Positions 27,590-35,847 are shown, counted from the first letter of the stretch. The stretch: 64,000 bases of DNA from Rubrivirga sp. SAORIC476 (GCF_002283555.1 NZ_MVOI01000015.1:124001-188000), one strand, 5' to 3'. Translations and numbers: made by a program. Notes: generated by a model from the sequence alone, not told the origin.

Positions 27590-28024
27590 ATGCGCCTCCC
27601 GACCCTCCTCGGCCTCGCCTTCGTCGGCATCTTCGGGTTCTTCGTCGTCAACAGCTTCGGAGACCAGGTCTCCGGCTGGGAGACGTTCGAGGACGCTGCG
27701 GAGAGCGGCCGCAAGGCGCACGTCGTCGGGACGTGGGACCGCGAGGCGCCGTCGACCTACGACCCGTCGCGGAACGTCTTCACGTTCGTGATGACCGACA
27801 CGTCCGGCACGACGCGCCCCGTCATCTACGCCAACCCCAAGCCTGCCAACTTCGAGGACGCCGAGCGCGTGGTCGTGCAGGGCCGGATGACGACGGCCGC
27901 CCAGGGCGACGTGTTCGAGGCCGAGCACATCCTGGTCAAGTGCCCGTCGAAGTACAACGATGGCGCCGAGTTCGAGGCGGCCGAGCCGGGCGTGCCCGTC
28001 ACGCAGACGTCGGCGGGCTCGTGA
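27590..28024 (+). CDS. ccmE: Heme chaperone CcmE, CxxxY type
   Basis: 144 residues: an N-terminal membrane anchor (5-22), then an OB-fold domain. CcmE carries heme covalently to apocytochromes in the periplasm. The heme attachment site reads C118-P-S-K-Y122, so the usual HxxxY His is a Cys, as in the archaeal and Desulfovibrio form of system I. The preceding AEHILVK is conserved. The stop overlaps the next gene's GTG. Confidence 0.93.
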   Translation: MRLPTLLGLAFVGIFGFFVVNSFGDQVSGWETFEDAAESGRKAHVVGTWDREAPSTYDPSRNVFTFVMTDTSGTTRPVIYANPKPANFEDAERVVVQGRMTTAAQGDVFEAEHILVKCPSKYNDGAEFEAAEPGVPVTQTSAGS

Positions 28025-28572
28025 GCCGTCGCCGACGCCGGTCCTCCGCTCCCTCCTCGTCGGGCACGACCGGCCGACGCCGGAGGCGAAAGCGCTGGAC
28101 GCTCCCGAAGATCTCGCGGCGGACGTGGATCGGGCTGGGGGTCGGCCTGCTGGCCCTCGGCGCGGTAGGCGAGTTCATGGGCTCGCGCCCCGAGGCCACC
28201 GAGGTGGACGCGCCCGTGCCGCCCTGCCCGAGCACGCCCAACTGCGCGCGGCTCCGCGTCGCGGTCGGCGCCACGCCCCTGACCGTCACCGAGGCGGTCC
28301 AGAACGTCTTCAACGGCCTCGGCGACTCCGGCCTGGGCGAGCCGACGGCCTACGTCCCAACGCCGGGCGGCGCGCTGGCGTCGTTCTCGGTCGGCCCCTT
28401 CGAGGACGACGTAGTGATCGAGGTGGAGCCTGCGCCCCAGGGCTCGATCCTGTGGGTCCGCAGCGCCTCGCGCTCCGGCCGCTCCGACCTCGGCGTCAAC
28501 GCGCGCCGGGCCGATCGCATCGTGGCCGCGATCGCGTCGTGGCTACCGCCGGAGGCGATGCCGACGGACTGA
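28021..28572 (+). CDS. DUF1499 family membrane-anchored protein
   Basis: 183 residues. A basic Arg/Ser-rich N-terminus (1-30) is followed by one membrane helix (about 38-55) and a DUF1499 domain with PCPSTPNCARL near its start and the signature RSASRSGRSDLGVNARR near its end. Function unknown. The GTG start overlaps the ccmE stop (GTGA), so it is translationally coupled to cytochrome maturation, an unusual neighbour for DUF1499. Confidence 0.85.
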   Translation: MSRRRRRSSAPSSSGTTGRRRRRKRWTLPKISRRTWIGLGVGLLALGAVGEFMGSRPEATEVDAPVPPCPSTPNCARLRVAVGATPLTVTEAVQNVFNGLGDSGLGEPTAYVPTPGGALASFSVGPFEDDVVIEVEPAPQGSILWVRSASRSGRSDLGVNARRADRIVAAIASWLPPEAMPTD

Positions 28573-28660
28573 GCGGTCAGGGTTCTCACGTGTGCCCACG
28601 GGTGAACCTTTCGGGGGCGTCATCGTCTCGCCTGCTCGTACTGCCCCCCGCTTCGCCCCG

Positions 28661-29131
28661 ATGTCCGTCCCCTCCCCCCTCGACCTGTCCGGCATGATGG
28701 AGCGCATGAAGGCGCTCGGCGCGGGCGACCTCAAGCTGCCCCCGCCCGTGCTGGAGGAGATGGAGGCCGAGATCCGCGACTACCGGCCCGCCGGACCCGA
28801 CGGCGTCGGCGCGGCGCTGGTGGTGCGGTTCCCGGTGCTGGAGCGCTACCAAAACCCGATGGGGATCATGCAGGGCGGCATGGTGGCCGCAGCGGTCGAC
28901 AACGTCGTCGGCCCGCTGAGCTACCTCGTCGCGCCGCCCAGCGTGACGGCGCAGCTCACGATGACGTACCTCGCGCCCGTCACCCCCGACCTCGGGCACA
29001 TCACGGTCGAGGCCACGCTCGTCACCCGCGCTGGCCGCCAGTTGGTGTTCGACGCGACGGTGACCGCGCCCGACGGGACGGCGCTCGCGATGGCCCGGGC
29101 GACCCAGACGATCGTGCGGAAGGCGGCCTAG
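28661..29131 (+). CDS. PaaI-type hotdog-fold thioesterase
   Basis: 156 residues from the ATG at 28661. The hotdog signature is NPMGIMQGGMVAAAVDNVVG, with the catalytic Asp in the long helix (AAVDN). LTMTYLAPVTPD and a closing AMARATQTIV strand follow. It probably hydrolyses acyl-CoA or aryl-CoA esters; the exact substrate is unknown. Confidence 0.87.
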   Translation: MSVPSPLDLSGMMERMKALGAGDLKLPPPVLEEMEAEIRDYRPAGPDGVGAALVVRFPVLERYQNPMGIMQGGMVAAAVDNVVGPLSYLVAPPSVTAQLTMTYLAPVTPDLGHITVEATLVTRAGRQLVFDATVTAPDGTALAMARATQTIVRKAA

Positions 29132-29190
29132 GTGTCCGGCGAGCCTGGGCGCGCGACGGCAGAATCCTGACGGGACGGAGCGCCCGTCGA

Positions 29191-29196
29191 TAGCTT
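29191..29196 (+). promoter_or_regulatory. TAGCTT promoter-like element before the symporter
   Basis: TAGCTT ends 21 nt before the symporter ATG. A CTGACG hexamer lies 18 nt further upstream and could be a -33 box. Confidence 0.45.
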
Positions 29197-29217
29197 CGGG
29201 CTCCTCGCCACGCCGCC

Positions 29218-31056
29218 ATGAGTCCGCTCGACTGGGTCATCGTCCTCGCCGTCCTCGGCCTCACGCTGGGGCTGGCGGCCGTGTTCGCCCGCCGTGCGAG
29301 CCGGTCCACCGACGAGTTCTTCGCGGGCGGCCGGTCGATGCCGTGGTGGCTGGCCGGGACGAGCATGGTCGCGACGACGTTCGCCGCCGACACCCCGCTG
29401 GCCGTCGCCGAGTTGGTCGCCCAGTCGGGCGTGGCCGGCAACTGGCTCTGGTGGTACGCCGCCCTCGGCGGCATGCTGACGGTGTTCTTCTTCGCGCGCC
29501 TCTGGCAGCGGAGCGGCGTGCTGACGGACGTCGAGTTCGTCGAGATGCGGTACGCCGGGCCGCCCGCGGCCTGGCTGCGCGGCGTCAAGGCGGTCTACTT
29601 CGGCCTGTTCGCCAACGCCATCGTGATCGGCTGGGTGGTGCTGGCGATGTCGACCGTCTTCCGGGTCCTCTTCCCCGACATGACCGTGTTCGGGCAGACC
29701 GAGATGCTCGGCCTCGACGCGCCGACGCTGGCGGTCGGCGGGCTGATGCTGCTCGTGGGCGTCTACTCGCTGATCTCCGGGCTCTGGGGGATCACGGTCA
29801 CCGACTCGTTCCAGTTCGTGCTCGCCATGACGGGCTCGATCGCGCTGGCGTGGTTCGCCCTCGACCTGCCCGAGGTGGGCGGCATCGCCGGGTTGAAGGC
29901 GGCGCTCCCGGCCGAGGCGTTCCGCTTCACGCCTGTGCTCGGCAACCCGGTCGAGGGCGCAGCCACGCTGGCGCTCTCGGGGGTCGCCTTCGCGGCCTAC
30001 ATGGGCGTCCAGTGGTGGGCGAGCTGGTACCCTGGCGCCGAGCCCGGCGGCGGCGGCTACGTCGCCCAGCGGATGCTCTCGACGCGCTCCGAGACCGACT
30101 CCGTGCTCGCCGTCCTGTGGTTCGCCATCGCGCACTACTGCCTGCGGCCGTGGCCCTGGATCCTGGTCGGCCTGGCCGCGCTCGTCCTCTACCCCGGCCT
30201 GGAGAACCCCGGCGAGGGCTACGTGATGGTGATGCGCGACGCGCTCCCGTCGGGACTGCTCGGCCTGCTGTTCGCCGCCTTCCTGGCGGCCTTCATGTCG
30301 ACCATCTCGACGCAACTCAACTGGGGCACCAGCTACCTCGTCAACGACCTCTACCGGCGCTTCGCAGTGACCGACCGCGACGAGCGCCACTACGTCCTCG
30401 TCTCGCGCATCCTGACGTTCGCGCTCGCCATCAGCGGCTTTCTGGTGGCGACACAGCTCGACTCGGTCTCGGGCGCGTGGGGCCTGCTGCTGGCCGCGTC
30501 CGCCGGCATGGGGCTCGTGCTGATCCTGCGCTGGTACTGGTGGCGAATCAACGCCTGGAGCGAGCTCGTGGCGACCGTCGTGCCGCTGCTGCTTGTCCTG
30601 ATCCAGCTCGTCGCCAACGCGCTCGGGACGACGGGCGCCGACGGCGACACGATCCCGGCGTTCGTGGTCCCCTTCCTGACCTCACCGTTCCCGACCAACC
30701 TCTTCGGCATCGCCGCCGTGACGACGGCCTGCTGGCTCCTCGCGACGTTCGTGACCCGACCGACGCCCGGCCCGGTGCTGGACGCGTTCTACCGCCGCGT
30801 CCGCCCTGGAGGCCCCGGCTGGCGGCCGGTCGCCGCGCGCAACGCCGACGTGGTGCCCGACGCGGGCATGATGCGCCTCACGGCCATGTGGCTCCTCGGC
30901 AGCGCCTCCATCTACGCCGCCTTGTTCGGCGTCGGGTGGACCGTCCTCGGCGAGACGCTCAAGGGGCTCGTGACGCTCGCCATCGCCGCCGCCACCATCG
31001 CCTTCCTGGTGCGCTCCCTGCGCGCCCAGGACACGCCGTCGATCAGCGCAGAATGA
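29218..31056 (+). CDS. Sodium:solute symporter (SSS) family transporter
   Basis: 612 residues with about 13 membrane helices. The N-terminal STDEFFAGGRSMPWWLAGTSM and TTFAADTPLAV are typical of SSS helix TM1, and QLNWGTSYLVNDLYRRF is the conserved TM8-9 loop. Its closest general resemblance is to sodium/proline or sodium/sugar types; the substrate cannot be assigned. A large Trp-rich loop sits in the middle. The 3' end overlaps the convergent protease gene by 14 bp. Confidence 0.93.
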   Translation: MSPLDWVIVLAVLGLTLGLAAVFARRASRSTDEFFAGGRSMPWWLAGTSMVATTFAADTPLAVAELVAQSGVAGNWLWWYAALGGMLTVFFFARLWQRSGVLTDVEFVEMRYAGPPAAWLRGVKAVYFGLFANAIVIGWVVLAMSTVFRVLFPDMTVFGQTEMLGLDAPTLAVGGLMLLVGVYSLISGLWGITVTDSFQFVLAMTGSIALAWFALDLPEVGGIAGLKAALPAEAFRFTPVLGNPVEGAATLALSGVAFAAYMGVQWWASWYPGAEPGGGGYVAQRMLSTRSETDSVLAVLWFAIAHYCLRPWPWILVGLAALVLYPGLENPGEGYVMVMRDALPSGLLGLLFAAFLAAFMSTISTQLNWGTSYLVNDLYRRFAVTDRDERHYVLVSRILTFALAISGFLVATQLDSVSGAWGLLLAASAGMGLVLILRWYWWRINAWSELVATVVPLLLVLIQLVANALGTTGADGDTIPAFVVPFLTSPFPTNLFGIAAVTTACWLLATFVTRPTPGPVLDAFYRRVRPGGPGWRPVAARNADVVPDAGMMRLTAMWLLGSASIYAALFGVGWTVLGETLKGLVTLAIAAATIAFLVRSLRAQDTPSISAE

Positions 31057-32788
31057 CGACCCGCCCCACGGCCGCCTCGGTGGCCGTGCGGACGCGGACG
31101 AGGTAGAGGCCCGCCGCCGCGCCCGTCGCGTCCCAGATCAGCTCCGGGTAGCCGACCGGCAGCGTCTCGCCCTCGGCGATCTGCGCCACGACGCGCCCGC
31201 GGAGGTCGGCCACGTCGGCCCAGACGGCGAGGTCGTCCGGCAGGGCCAGCGGGACCGCGATCCGCCCGCGGCCAGGGTTCGGGTAGACGGCGCCGACGCC
31301 GAGCGCGGTCGGGCGCACGAGCACGTCGAGGCCGAGCGGGAGCGACACGGTCGGGCGGACCGGGTCGTTGGTGGCGAACACGAGCGGCGCCGAAAGCGCC
31401 CCCGGCGGCACGCCCGACGGGTCGAAGGCGACCGTGAGCGCCTGCGACCCACCGCCTGGGATGGTCCCGGCCGACGGCGTCACGGCGTCCACCCAGGCCG
31501 GCTGATCGGTGAGGTCGAACCGGAGCGTCCCCTCGCCGTCGTTGGCGAGCACGACCGTCCGCTCGGTCGTCCCGCCCTCGACGACGCGGGCCGCCAGCGT
31601 CGGCGACCCGAGGCGAGCGGTGGGCGCGACGACGGCCGTCCCGGACACCGCGAGGAGATCCGGCGTGACGCCGGTGTCGGTCGCGAGGCGGATCGTGACG
31701 GGACCCGAGCGCGCCGGACGGACCCTGGCCGCCAGCCGGGCGACGGCGCCAGGCGCGATGGTGACGGGGCCGGGCAGGCTCACCTCCGCCCCCGTCGCCG
31801 TGGCGCCCGTCACCGTGACGGGCCCGTCGGTCGTGTTCGTCACCCACACCGGCACAGTCGTGTCGATGCCGACGTACAGTTCGTCGAGCACCGGACGCGG
31901 CGCGGTCGCCAGCGCGAAGCCACCCGCGAGCAGCGTCGGGCGGAAGGCCGCCAGCATCGCCTCCGCCCGCACGTCCTGGCCGTCGGTGAAGCCCGTCATG
32001 CACCGGTCGTCCGAGTAATCCATGTAGTTGTGGACCGGGTCGAGGCCGGGGTCGGAGGGGCACGAGTCGGGGGCGGGCCGCGGGCACCCCGAGGTGCCGT
32101 CGCGCTGCTGGGGCGTGTCGGCGACGCCGTCGTTTGGCGACGTGCAGCCGCCCGAGAACGTGTGGTACAGCCCCGCCCAGTGGCCGACCTCGTGGGTGCC
32201 GGTGTGCCCCAGGTTGTACGGCGCCCGCGCCCCGCCCGGCAGCGACTGGTTCAGCAGGACGACGCCCTGGTAGTCGTCCGTCTCGGCCGCCGTCTCCGGG
32301 AGCGTCGCCCACCCGAGGTAGTCCAGCCCGAGCGACGCCGTGTACAGGTTCAGCACGCGCGCCGGGTCGAGCGCGAGCGCCTCTTTCATGTCGCGCTCGT
32401 TCTCAGACCCCAGCGTCAGCCCGACCGCCCAGTCGGGGTTGTCGACCCGCTCCACCAGCGCCAGCACGAACCGGAGGTCGGTCGCGGCGAAGGCGGCGTT
32501 CAGGGTGTCCACCTGCGCCTCGATCCAGGCGTCGGGGACGTCGCCCTGCCCGGCGCCCGGCCCCGACCGGAGGACGTGCACCGCGACGGGCACGGTCACC
32601 GACCCGGCCCGACGCCGCTGGCCGAGCGCGGTCGCCATGCGGTACTGCTCCACGATGCGCGCCGTCGAGAACGCCTGCGCGAGAGTCGGCTCCGGCGTGG
32701 CGCAGCGGCGGGCGTCCGACAGCCCTCCCTGCGCCGACGCGCCGAGGGCACACAAGAGACCGAGGACCAGGACGAGCGCGAGACGCAC
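31043..32788 (-). CDS. Pappalysin-like (M43B) secreted zinc metalloprotease
   Basis: 581 residues from the GTG at 32788, supported by an immediate signal peptide (RLALVLVLGLLCALGASAQ) and a TAGCTT element 23 nt upstream. The catalytic motif is HEVGHWAGLYH with zinc ligands His199, His203, His209 and Glu200, and NYMDYSDDRCM is the Met-turn. Two or three beta domains follow, then a C-terminal GLYLVRVRT...VVILR region resembling type IX secretion sorting domains. Likely a secreted protease. Confidence 0.92.
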   Translation of the reverse strand: MRLALVLVLGLLCALGASAQGGLSDARRCATPEPTLAQAFSTARIVEQYRMATALGQRRRAGSVTVPVAVHVLRSGPGAGQGDVPDAWIEAQVDTLNAAFAATDLRFVLALVERVDNPDWAVGLTLGSENERDMKEALALDPARVLNLYTASLGLDYLGWATLPETAAETDDYQGVVLLNQSLPGGARAPYNLGHTGTHEVGHWAGLYHTFSGGCTSPNDGVADTPQQRDGTSGCPRPAPDSCPSDPGLDPVHNYMDYSDDRCMTGFTDGQDVRAEAMLAAFRPTLLAGGFALATAPRPVLDELYVGIDTTVPVWVTNTTDGPVTVTGATATGAEVSLPGPVTIAPGAVARLAARVRPARSGPVTIRLATDTGVTPDLLAVSGTAVVAPTARLGSPTLAARVVEGGTTERTVVLANDGEGTLRFDLTDQPAWVDAVTPSAGTIPGGGSQALTVAFDPSGVPPGALSAPLVFATNDPVRPTVSLPLGLDVLVRPTALGVGAVYPNPGRGRIAVPLALPDDLAVWADVADLRGRVVAQIAEGETLPVGYPELIWDATGAAAGLYLVRVRTATEAAVGRVVILR

Positions 32789-32811
32789 GGGCGCAGGGAG
32801 ACGAGGAGGCC

Positions 32812-32817
32812 AAGCTA
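32812..32817 (-). promoter_or_regulatory. TAGCTT promoter-like element before the pappalysin gene
   Basis: TAGCTT on the minus strand ends 23 nt before the GTG chosen as start. This supports that start over upstream in-frame codons. Confidence 0.5.
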
Positions 32818-32928
32818 CGCGCCACCCCGGCGGCTTCGTGCCCGCGCGCAATCTCGTCGAAGCCGTCCGACACGCCGGAACCGGAGCCCGCCACGATCCA
32901 TCCCCCTGCCTCACACCTACTGCACGCC

Positions 32929-33357
32929 ATGACTGCCCAGCCCGGCGACGTCGTCTCCGTCCACTACGCCGGCCGTCTCGACGACGGCACCCCGTTCGAC
33001 TCCTCCGAGGGCCGCGCGCCGCTCTCCTTCACCCTCGGCGCGGGCCAGGTCGTCGCAGGCTTCGACGAGGCCGTGACCGGCATGTCGATCGACGAGCAGA
33101 AGACGGTCCGCATGGAGCCCGAGGCGGCCTACGGCGCCCGCCGGGACGACCTCGTGCTGACGGTCCCCACGGACGCGTTCCCCGGCGATGCGCCGCCGCC
33201 GGTGGGCCAGGGCGTCCGCCTCGGGATGCAGGGCGGCGGGTCCATCGAGGCCCAGGTGGTGGACGTGTCCGACGAGGGCATCACGCTCGACGCCAACCAC
33301 CCGCTCGCCGGGCAGGCGCTCACGTTCGACCTGACGCTGGTGGACGTGGCGCGGTGA
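32929..33357 (+). CDS. FKBP-type peptidyl-prolyl isomerase, SlyD-like
   Basis: 142 residues. VSVHYAGRLDDGTPFDSS starts the FKBP fold, and an IF (insert-in-flap) domain follows EPEAAYGARRDD. The closing segment DANHPLAGQALTFDLTLVDV is the SlyD hallmark. It catalyses proline isomerisation as a folding helper. There is no His-rich metal tail, so nickel handling is unlikely. Confidence 0.95.
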   Translation: MTAQPGDVVSVHYAGRLDDGTPFDSSEGRAPLSFTLGAGQVVAGFDEAVTGMSIDEQKTVRMEPEAAYGARRDDLVLTVPTDAFPGDAPPPVGQGVRLGMQGGGSIEAQVVDVSDEGITLDANHPLAGQALTFDLTLVDVAR

Positions 33358-33418
33358 CGGCCCCCGGGCTCCATGTTGGTGAGCCCGACCCCATCGCGAG
33401 CACGACCTCCCTGCTCTG

Positions 33419-33487
33419 AACCACCGCAACGCTCCCTCTGGGGCTGGCCGAGCCTAGAAGGCTGGCGCCGGAGGTCGGGGTGGGTCT
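33419..33487 (-). repeat. Cassette-associated palindromic repeat D (attC-like)
   Basis: About 69 bp of imperfect palindrome immediately after the stop of the 33486-33950 gene, with AAC at one end and GGGTCT at the other. On the minus strand it shares GGCGCCAGC, a TTCT loop and GCCAGCCCC with repeat B. It is a shortened relative of repeats A and B. Confidence 0.5.
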
Positions 33488-33950
33488 ACGGCATCTCGGC
33501 ACGCGCGCGCTGGACCCTGTCTGTCAAGCGGTCCAGCGCATTGAACGGGAACGGCTCGCGCCAGTGGGACCGGTACCCTTCTGCCCGCACTCGACTCGCC
33601 AGCTCCTGAAGCCCGCGCCAGAATGGGAGCACGATCTCGAGCGGAGCGCCCCACGTCTCCGCTCGGACCTCGGCTTCGCTCCTGGTGCGGCGACCCGACG
33701 GGTAGCTGATGACCCGAAACGAGACGGCGGAGGAGTCCGATGACTGGAACCGCCAGTCATGCTCGGAGGGCTCCTCGCAGATCCGCGCGACGTACTCGCC
33801 CGGGTCGCCCAGAACACCCGAGAGAGCAGCGACGAGCTCGCTGACGAAATCGTACGGGATGTACGACACGTCGAACCGGAGTTCTTGGCCCTCTACTTCG
33901 AGGACGGTCGGCAACCAGCCGCGGTGTGCCTTCCCGAATCGGAGCTTCAT
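33486..33950 (-). CDS. Hypothetical cassette protein 4
   Basis: 154 residues, MKLRFGKAHRGWLPT onward, with mixed alpha/beta character and a Trp/Arg-rich C-terminus (GYRSHWREPFPF). No family is recognised. GC content is visibly lower than in flanking core genes. It is the last of four minus-strand genes, each followed by an attC-like repeat, and its own repeat touches the stop codon. The gene is probably mobile. Confidence 0.65.
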   Translation of the reverse strand: MKLRFGKAHRGWLPTVLEVEGQELRFDVSYIPYDFVSELVAALSGVLGDPGEYVARICEEPSEHDWRFQSSDSSAVSFRVISYPSGRRTRSEAEVRAETWGAPLEIVLPFWRGLQELASRVRAEGYRSHWREPFPFNALDRLTDRVQRARAEMP

Positions 33951-33965
33951 GACGAAGGCGCTTGG

Positions 33966-34024
33966 CCAACCGCTGAGTGAGCAGAGAGCGCCCTCGCCCC
34001 ACGGTCAGCGGGCAGCGGCGGGTC
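33966..34024 (-). repeat. Cassette-associated palindromic repeat C (attC-like, about 59 bp)
   Basis: AACCGCTGAG on the left, GCGCCC near the centre, and TCAGCGGGCAGCGGCGGGT on the right, overlapping the stop codon of the next gene. It is the shortest element, close to the classic 59-base-element length. Confidence 0.45.
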
Positions 34025-34376
34025 AGGAGTCATGCCGCAGCACGCCGAGTTGGGGGTCCTCGCTCCTCCAGAACGCATCAACGGTGCCCTCGAAATCGAA
34101 CTGAATCTGGAGAAGACCAGCTCCATCAGGCTTCATGTAGTCCCACCCCCAGAGGTGCCGTCGCTGTCCGTCGTAATCGTGTGACCACAGGTCGTGCCCG
34201 AGACCTCTAAGTTCCTCGACGATGCGCTGGGCCTGCTGCCAATAGGTGTTCCAGTCATACTGATGTTCCGAGAGCCTCGATGTCAGCGCTTGCTCTAGTT
34301 CCCTCAGCCGCGAGCCTCTCTCGGTCTCAGGAAGGCTCTCGATGATCTGTCTGCTGAACTTGGGGTCTACCGGCAT
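34023..34376 (-). CDS. Hypothetical cassette protein 3
   Basis: 117 residues. The N-terminal half (about 15-65) is helical (LPETERGSRLRELEQALTSR), and the C-terminal half is Trp/Asp-rich and probably beta (HDYDGQRRHLWGWDYM). No family recognised. Low GC and placement between two palindromic repeats suggest a gene cassette. Confidence 0.65.
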   Translation of the reverse strand: MPVDPKFSRQIIESLPETERGSRLRELEQALTSRLSEHQYDWNTYWQQAQRIVEELRGLGHDLWSHDYDGQRRHLWGWDYMKPDGAGLLQIQFDFEGTVDAFWRSEDPQLGVLRHDS

Positions 34377-34393
34377 TCCAGTCCACGACGCGT

Positions 34394-34516
34394 AACAAGT
34401 TTGCCGCTTAGCCTCCGGGGCTGGCGGTGCGGCGGTTGGACGAGCGAAAGTAGGCGCTGACGTTCGGACGAACCAAGAACGCTGGCGCCCCCGGTCGGCC
34501 TACAGCGGTGGGTTCT
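34394..34516 (-). repeat. Cassette-associated palindromic repeat B (attC-like, 123 bp)
   Basis: Outer ends AAC (34394-34396) and GTT (34512-34514) bracket complementary arms: GCCGCTTAGCCTCCGGGGCT against GCGCCCCCGGTCGGCCTACA. The AAC side sits in GCGTAAC, one mismatch from the attC RYYYAAC box. It is strongly similar over its full length to repeat A. Confidence 0.6.
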
Positions 34517-34530
34517 GCGGCCGTCCTGGT

Positions 34531-34911
34531 TCAGATCACCAGCTGGATCAGCACCCCGATCCCCGCGCCGAGCAGCGCGAACGACACGAAGAGTAGGAGT
34601 CGGGCCGTCTGTGTCCGTCCCTTCCCCGCCTCCAAACCCTCGACCAGTTTGTCCTGCCCGAACAATGCCAGTGAGGCCGAGAGTGCGAAGGCAGCGACGA
34701 CTGCCCCGGACTTGAAGGTCGATTCGACGTAGCCCGCTTGGAGCAAGATGAGGACGCCGCCCGCGGCTGCCACGGCGAGCGTAGCGATCTGCTTGAACTG
34801 CTCGAACCGAAGCTGGTAGGTCAGACCGGACGGAACGTTGGGCTCTGAGGGCATCGGTTCCACACCGTTCGGCTCCGGCTCAACGAGATCGGGAAGTGGT
34901 TGCTCTTCCAA
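34531..34911 (-). CDS. Hypothetical small membrane protein (cassette 2)
   Basis: 126 residues. An acidic Pro/Glu-rich N-terminus (1-30) is followed by three likely membrane helices (about 42-60, 68-85, 104-124). No family recognised. Small three-helix membrane proteins of this kind are frequent among integron cassettes. It is flanked by repeats A and B. Confidence 0.65.
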   Translation of the reverse strand: MEEQPLPDLVEPEPNGVEPMPSEPNVPSGLTYQLRFEQFKQIATLAVAAAGGVLILLQAGYVESTFKSGAVVAAFALSASLALFGQDKLVEGLEAGKGRTQTARLLLFVSFALLGAGIGVLIQLVI

Positions 34912-34938
34912 AACGTTTGGGGCTATCGCGTAGGCCGC

Positions 34939-35063
34939 AGAACAGGGGGCCGCTCAGCCGCCCAAAGCTGACGACTGGCGGTTGGAAAGAAGCACAGGAT
35001 ACGCCGACGCTCGGATGAGCCGAGAACGCTCACGCTTTGGGTCGGCCTGCAGCGGCGGGTTCT
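34939..35063 (-). repeat. Cassette-associated palindromic repeat A (attC-like, 125 bp)
   Basis: AGAAC at one end and GTTCT at the other. Inside, GGGCCGCTCAGCCGCCCAAAGC is complementary, with two small bulges, to GCTTTGGGTCGGCCTGCAGCGG. The right arm overlaps the last codons of the HEPN gene, as attC sites often overlap cassette ORFs. It is homologous to repeat B. Confidence 0.6.
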
Positions 35064-35794
35064 ACCGCAGGCTTTAGGGCTGAGAGGTGCCTGTCTACAT
35101 CTGGTTTCAGCTTGTCGAACAAGTGGCTGCAAGCGGTCGTCAGCTTGTCCGCGACCTGGTCGATCTCCTCTTGCTTGGCCGCTACATACCGATCCGATCG
35201 GAGCTTGTAATGGTGATATCTCGCTTCGTCTGTTGGCTCGATCCTTACCACTAGATCAAACAGTATCACATCGTCCAACTCGTCGTCCGTGTGCCGAGCA
35301 CGATGGGCGATGAGATTCCGCTGGTTCCGGTATGGCTTGACGATGGCGTTGATTTCTCCAAGGACCCCTTGGACTGGAGAGCGTTTGACGTGACTGATAG
35401 TGCGGATGAGACGGTGGGTACAGTCCTCTGGCTGGAGACCCAAATCAAGAGCGTCGTTCACGAGAACCAAACAGCGGTCGAGACACCCCGTGGTGCGGAG
35501 GAAGAAGTTCTCGACGTGGTATACAATGTGATCTAGCCGAGTGATCTCGTGTTCTTTGAGGCGCTTGGTCGTGCGGAAGCCGGACAGGAAAAGGCCCGCC
35601 TGCCTGATTTGATTCAAATTGTCAATGACCGCAGGCACGGACGAGAAAAGGCGTTGTGCGTACTTCTCGTCCGAGTTGAGTTCTCGGGTCCACTCGACCT
35701 CGCGCCCGGTTCGCTTGGTCGCGCTTTGAAACGCAGCGTAATAGCCATCGCTGACGGCTGTGACCAGCGGATGTGTCAAAAGCGATTGCTTCAA
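35030..35794 (-). CDS. HEPN-domain protein, Cthe_2314-like (cassette 1)
   Basis: 254 residues, nearly all helical. RNLIAH at 159-164 fits the RX4-6H active-site motif of HEPN ribonucleases, within a Cthe_2314-like region (RLDHIVYHVENFFLRT, then NAIVKPYRNQRNLIAHR). HEPN proteins often act as RNA-cleaving toxins or defence effectors. No MNT-type antitoxin is adjacent, although an unrelated nucleotidyltransferase lies 411 bp away. GC is much lower than in the flanks. Its 3' end lies inside repeat A. Confidence 0.75.
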   Translation of the reverse strand: MKQSLLTHPLVTAVSDGYYAAFQSATKRTGREVEWTRELNSDEKYAQRLFSSVPAVIDNLNQIRQAGLFLSGFRTTKRLKEHEITRLDHIVYHVENFFLRTTGCLDRCLVLVNDALDLGLQPEDCTHRLIRTISHVKRSPVQGVLGEINAIVKPYRNQRNLIAHRARHTDDELDDVILFDLVVRIEPTDEARYHHYKLRSDRYVAAKQEEIDQVADKLTTACSHLFDKLKPDVDRHLSALKPAVEPAAAGRPKA

Positions 35795-35822
35795 TTGCTA
35801 CGGGCCTGCGGTAGAACCAGGA

Positions 35823-35847
35823 GTTATCCGGCACCGCGCCGGATAAC
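35823..35847. repeat. Perfect 10-bp stem-loop upstream of the HEPN gene
   Basis: GTTATCCGGC / GCCGGATAAC around a 5-nt loop. It marks the boundary between the cassette region and the tandem array. A short reading frame on the minus strand here (a membrane helix then VPDNSWFYRR) may be a remnant of another cassette. The rest of the 411-bp gap from 35795 to 36205 is the 21-bp tandem array. Confidence 0.5.
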
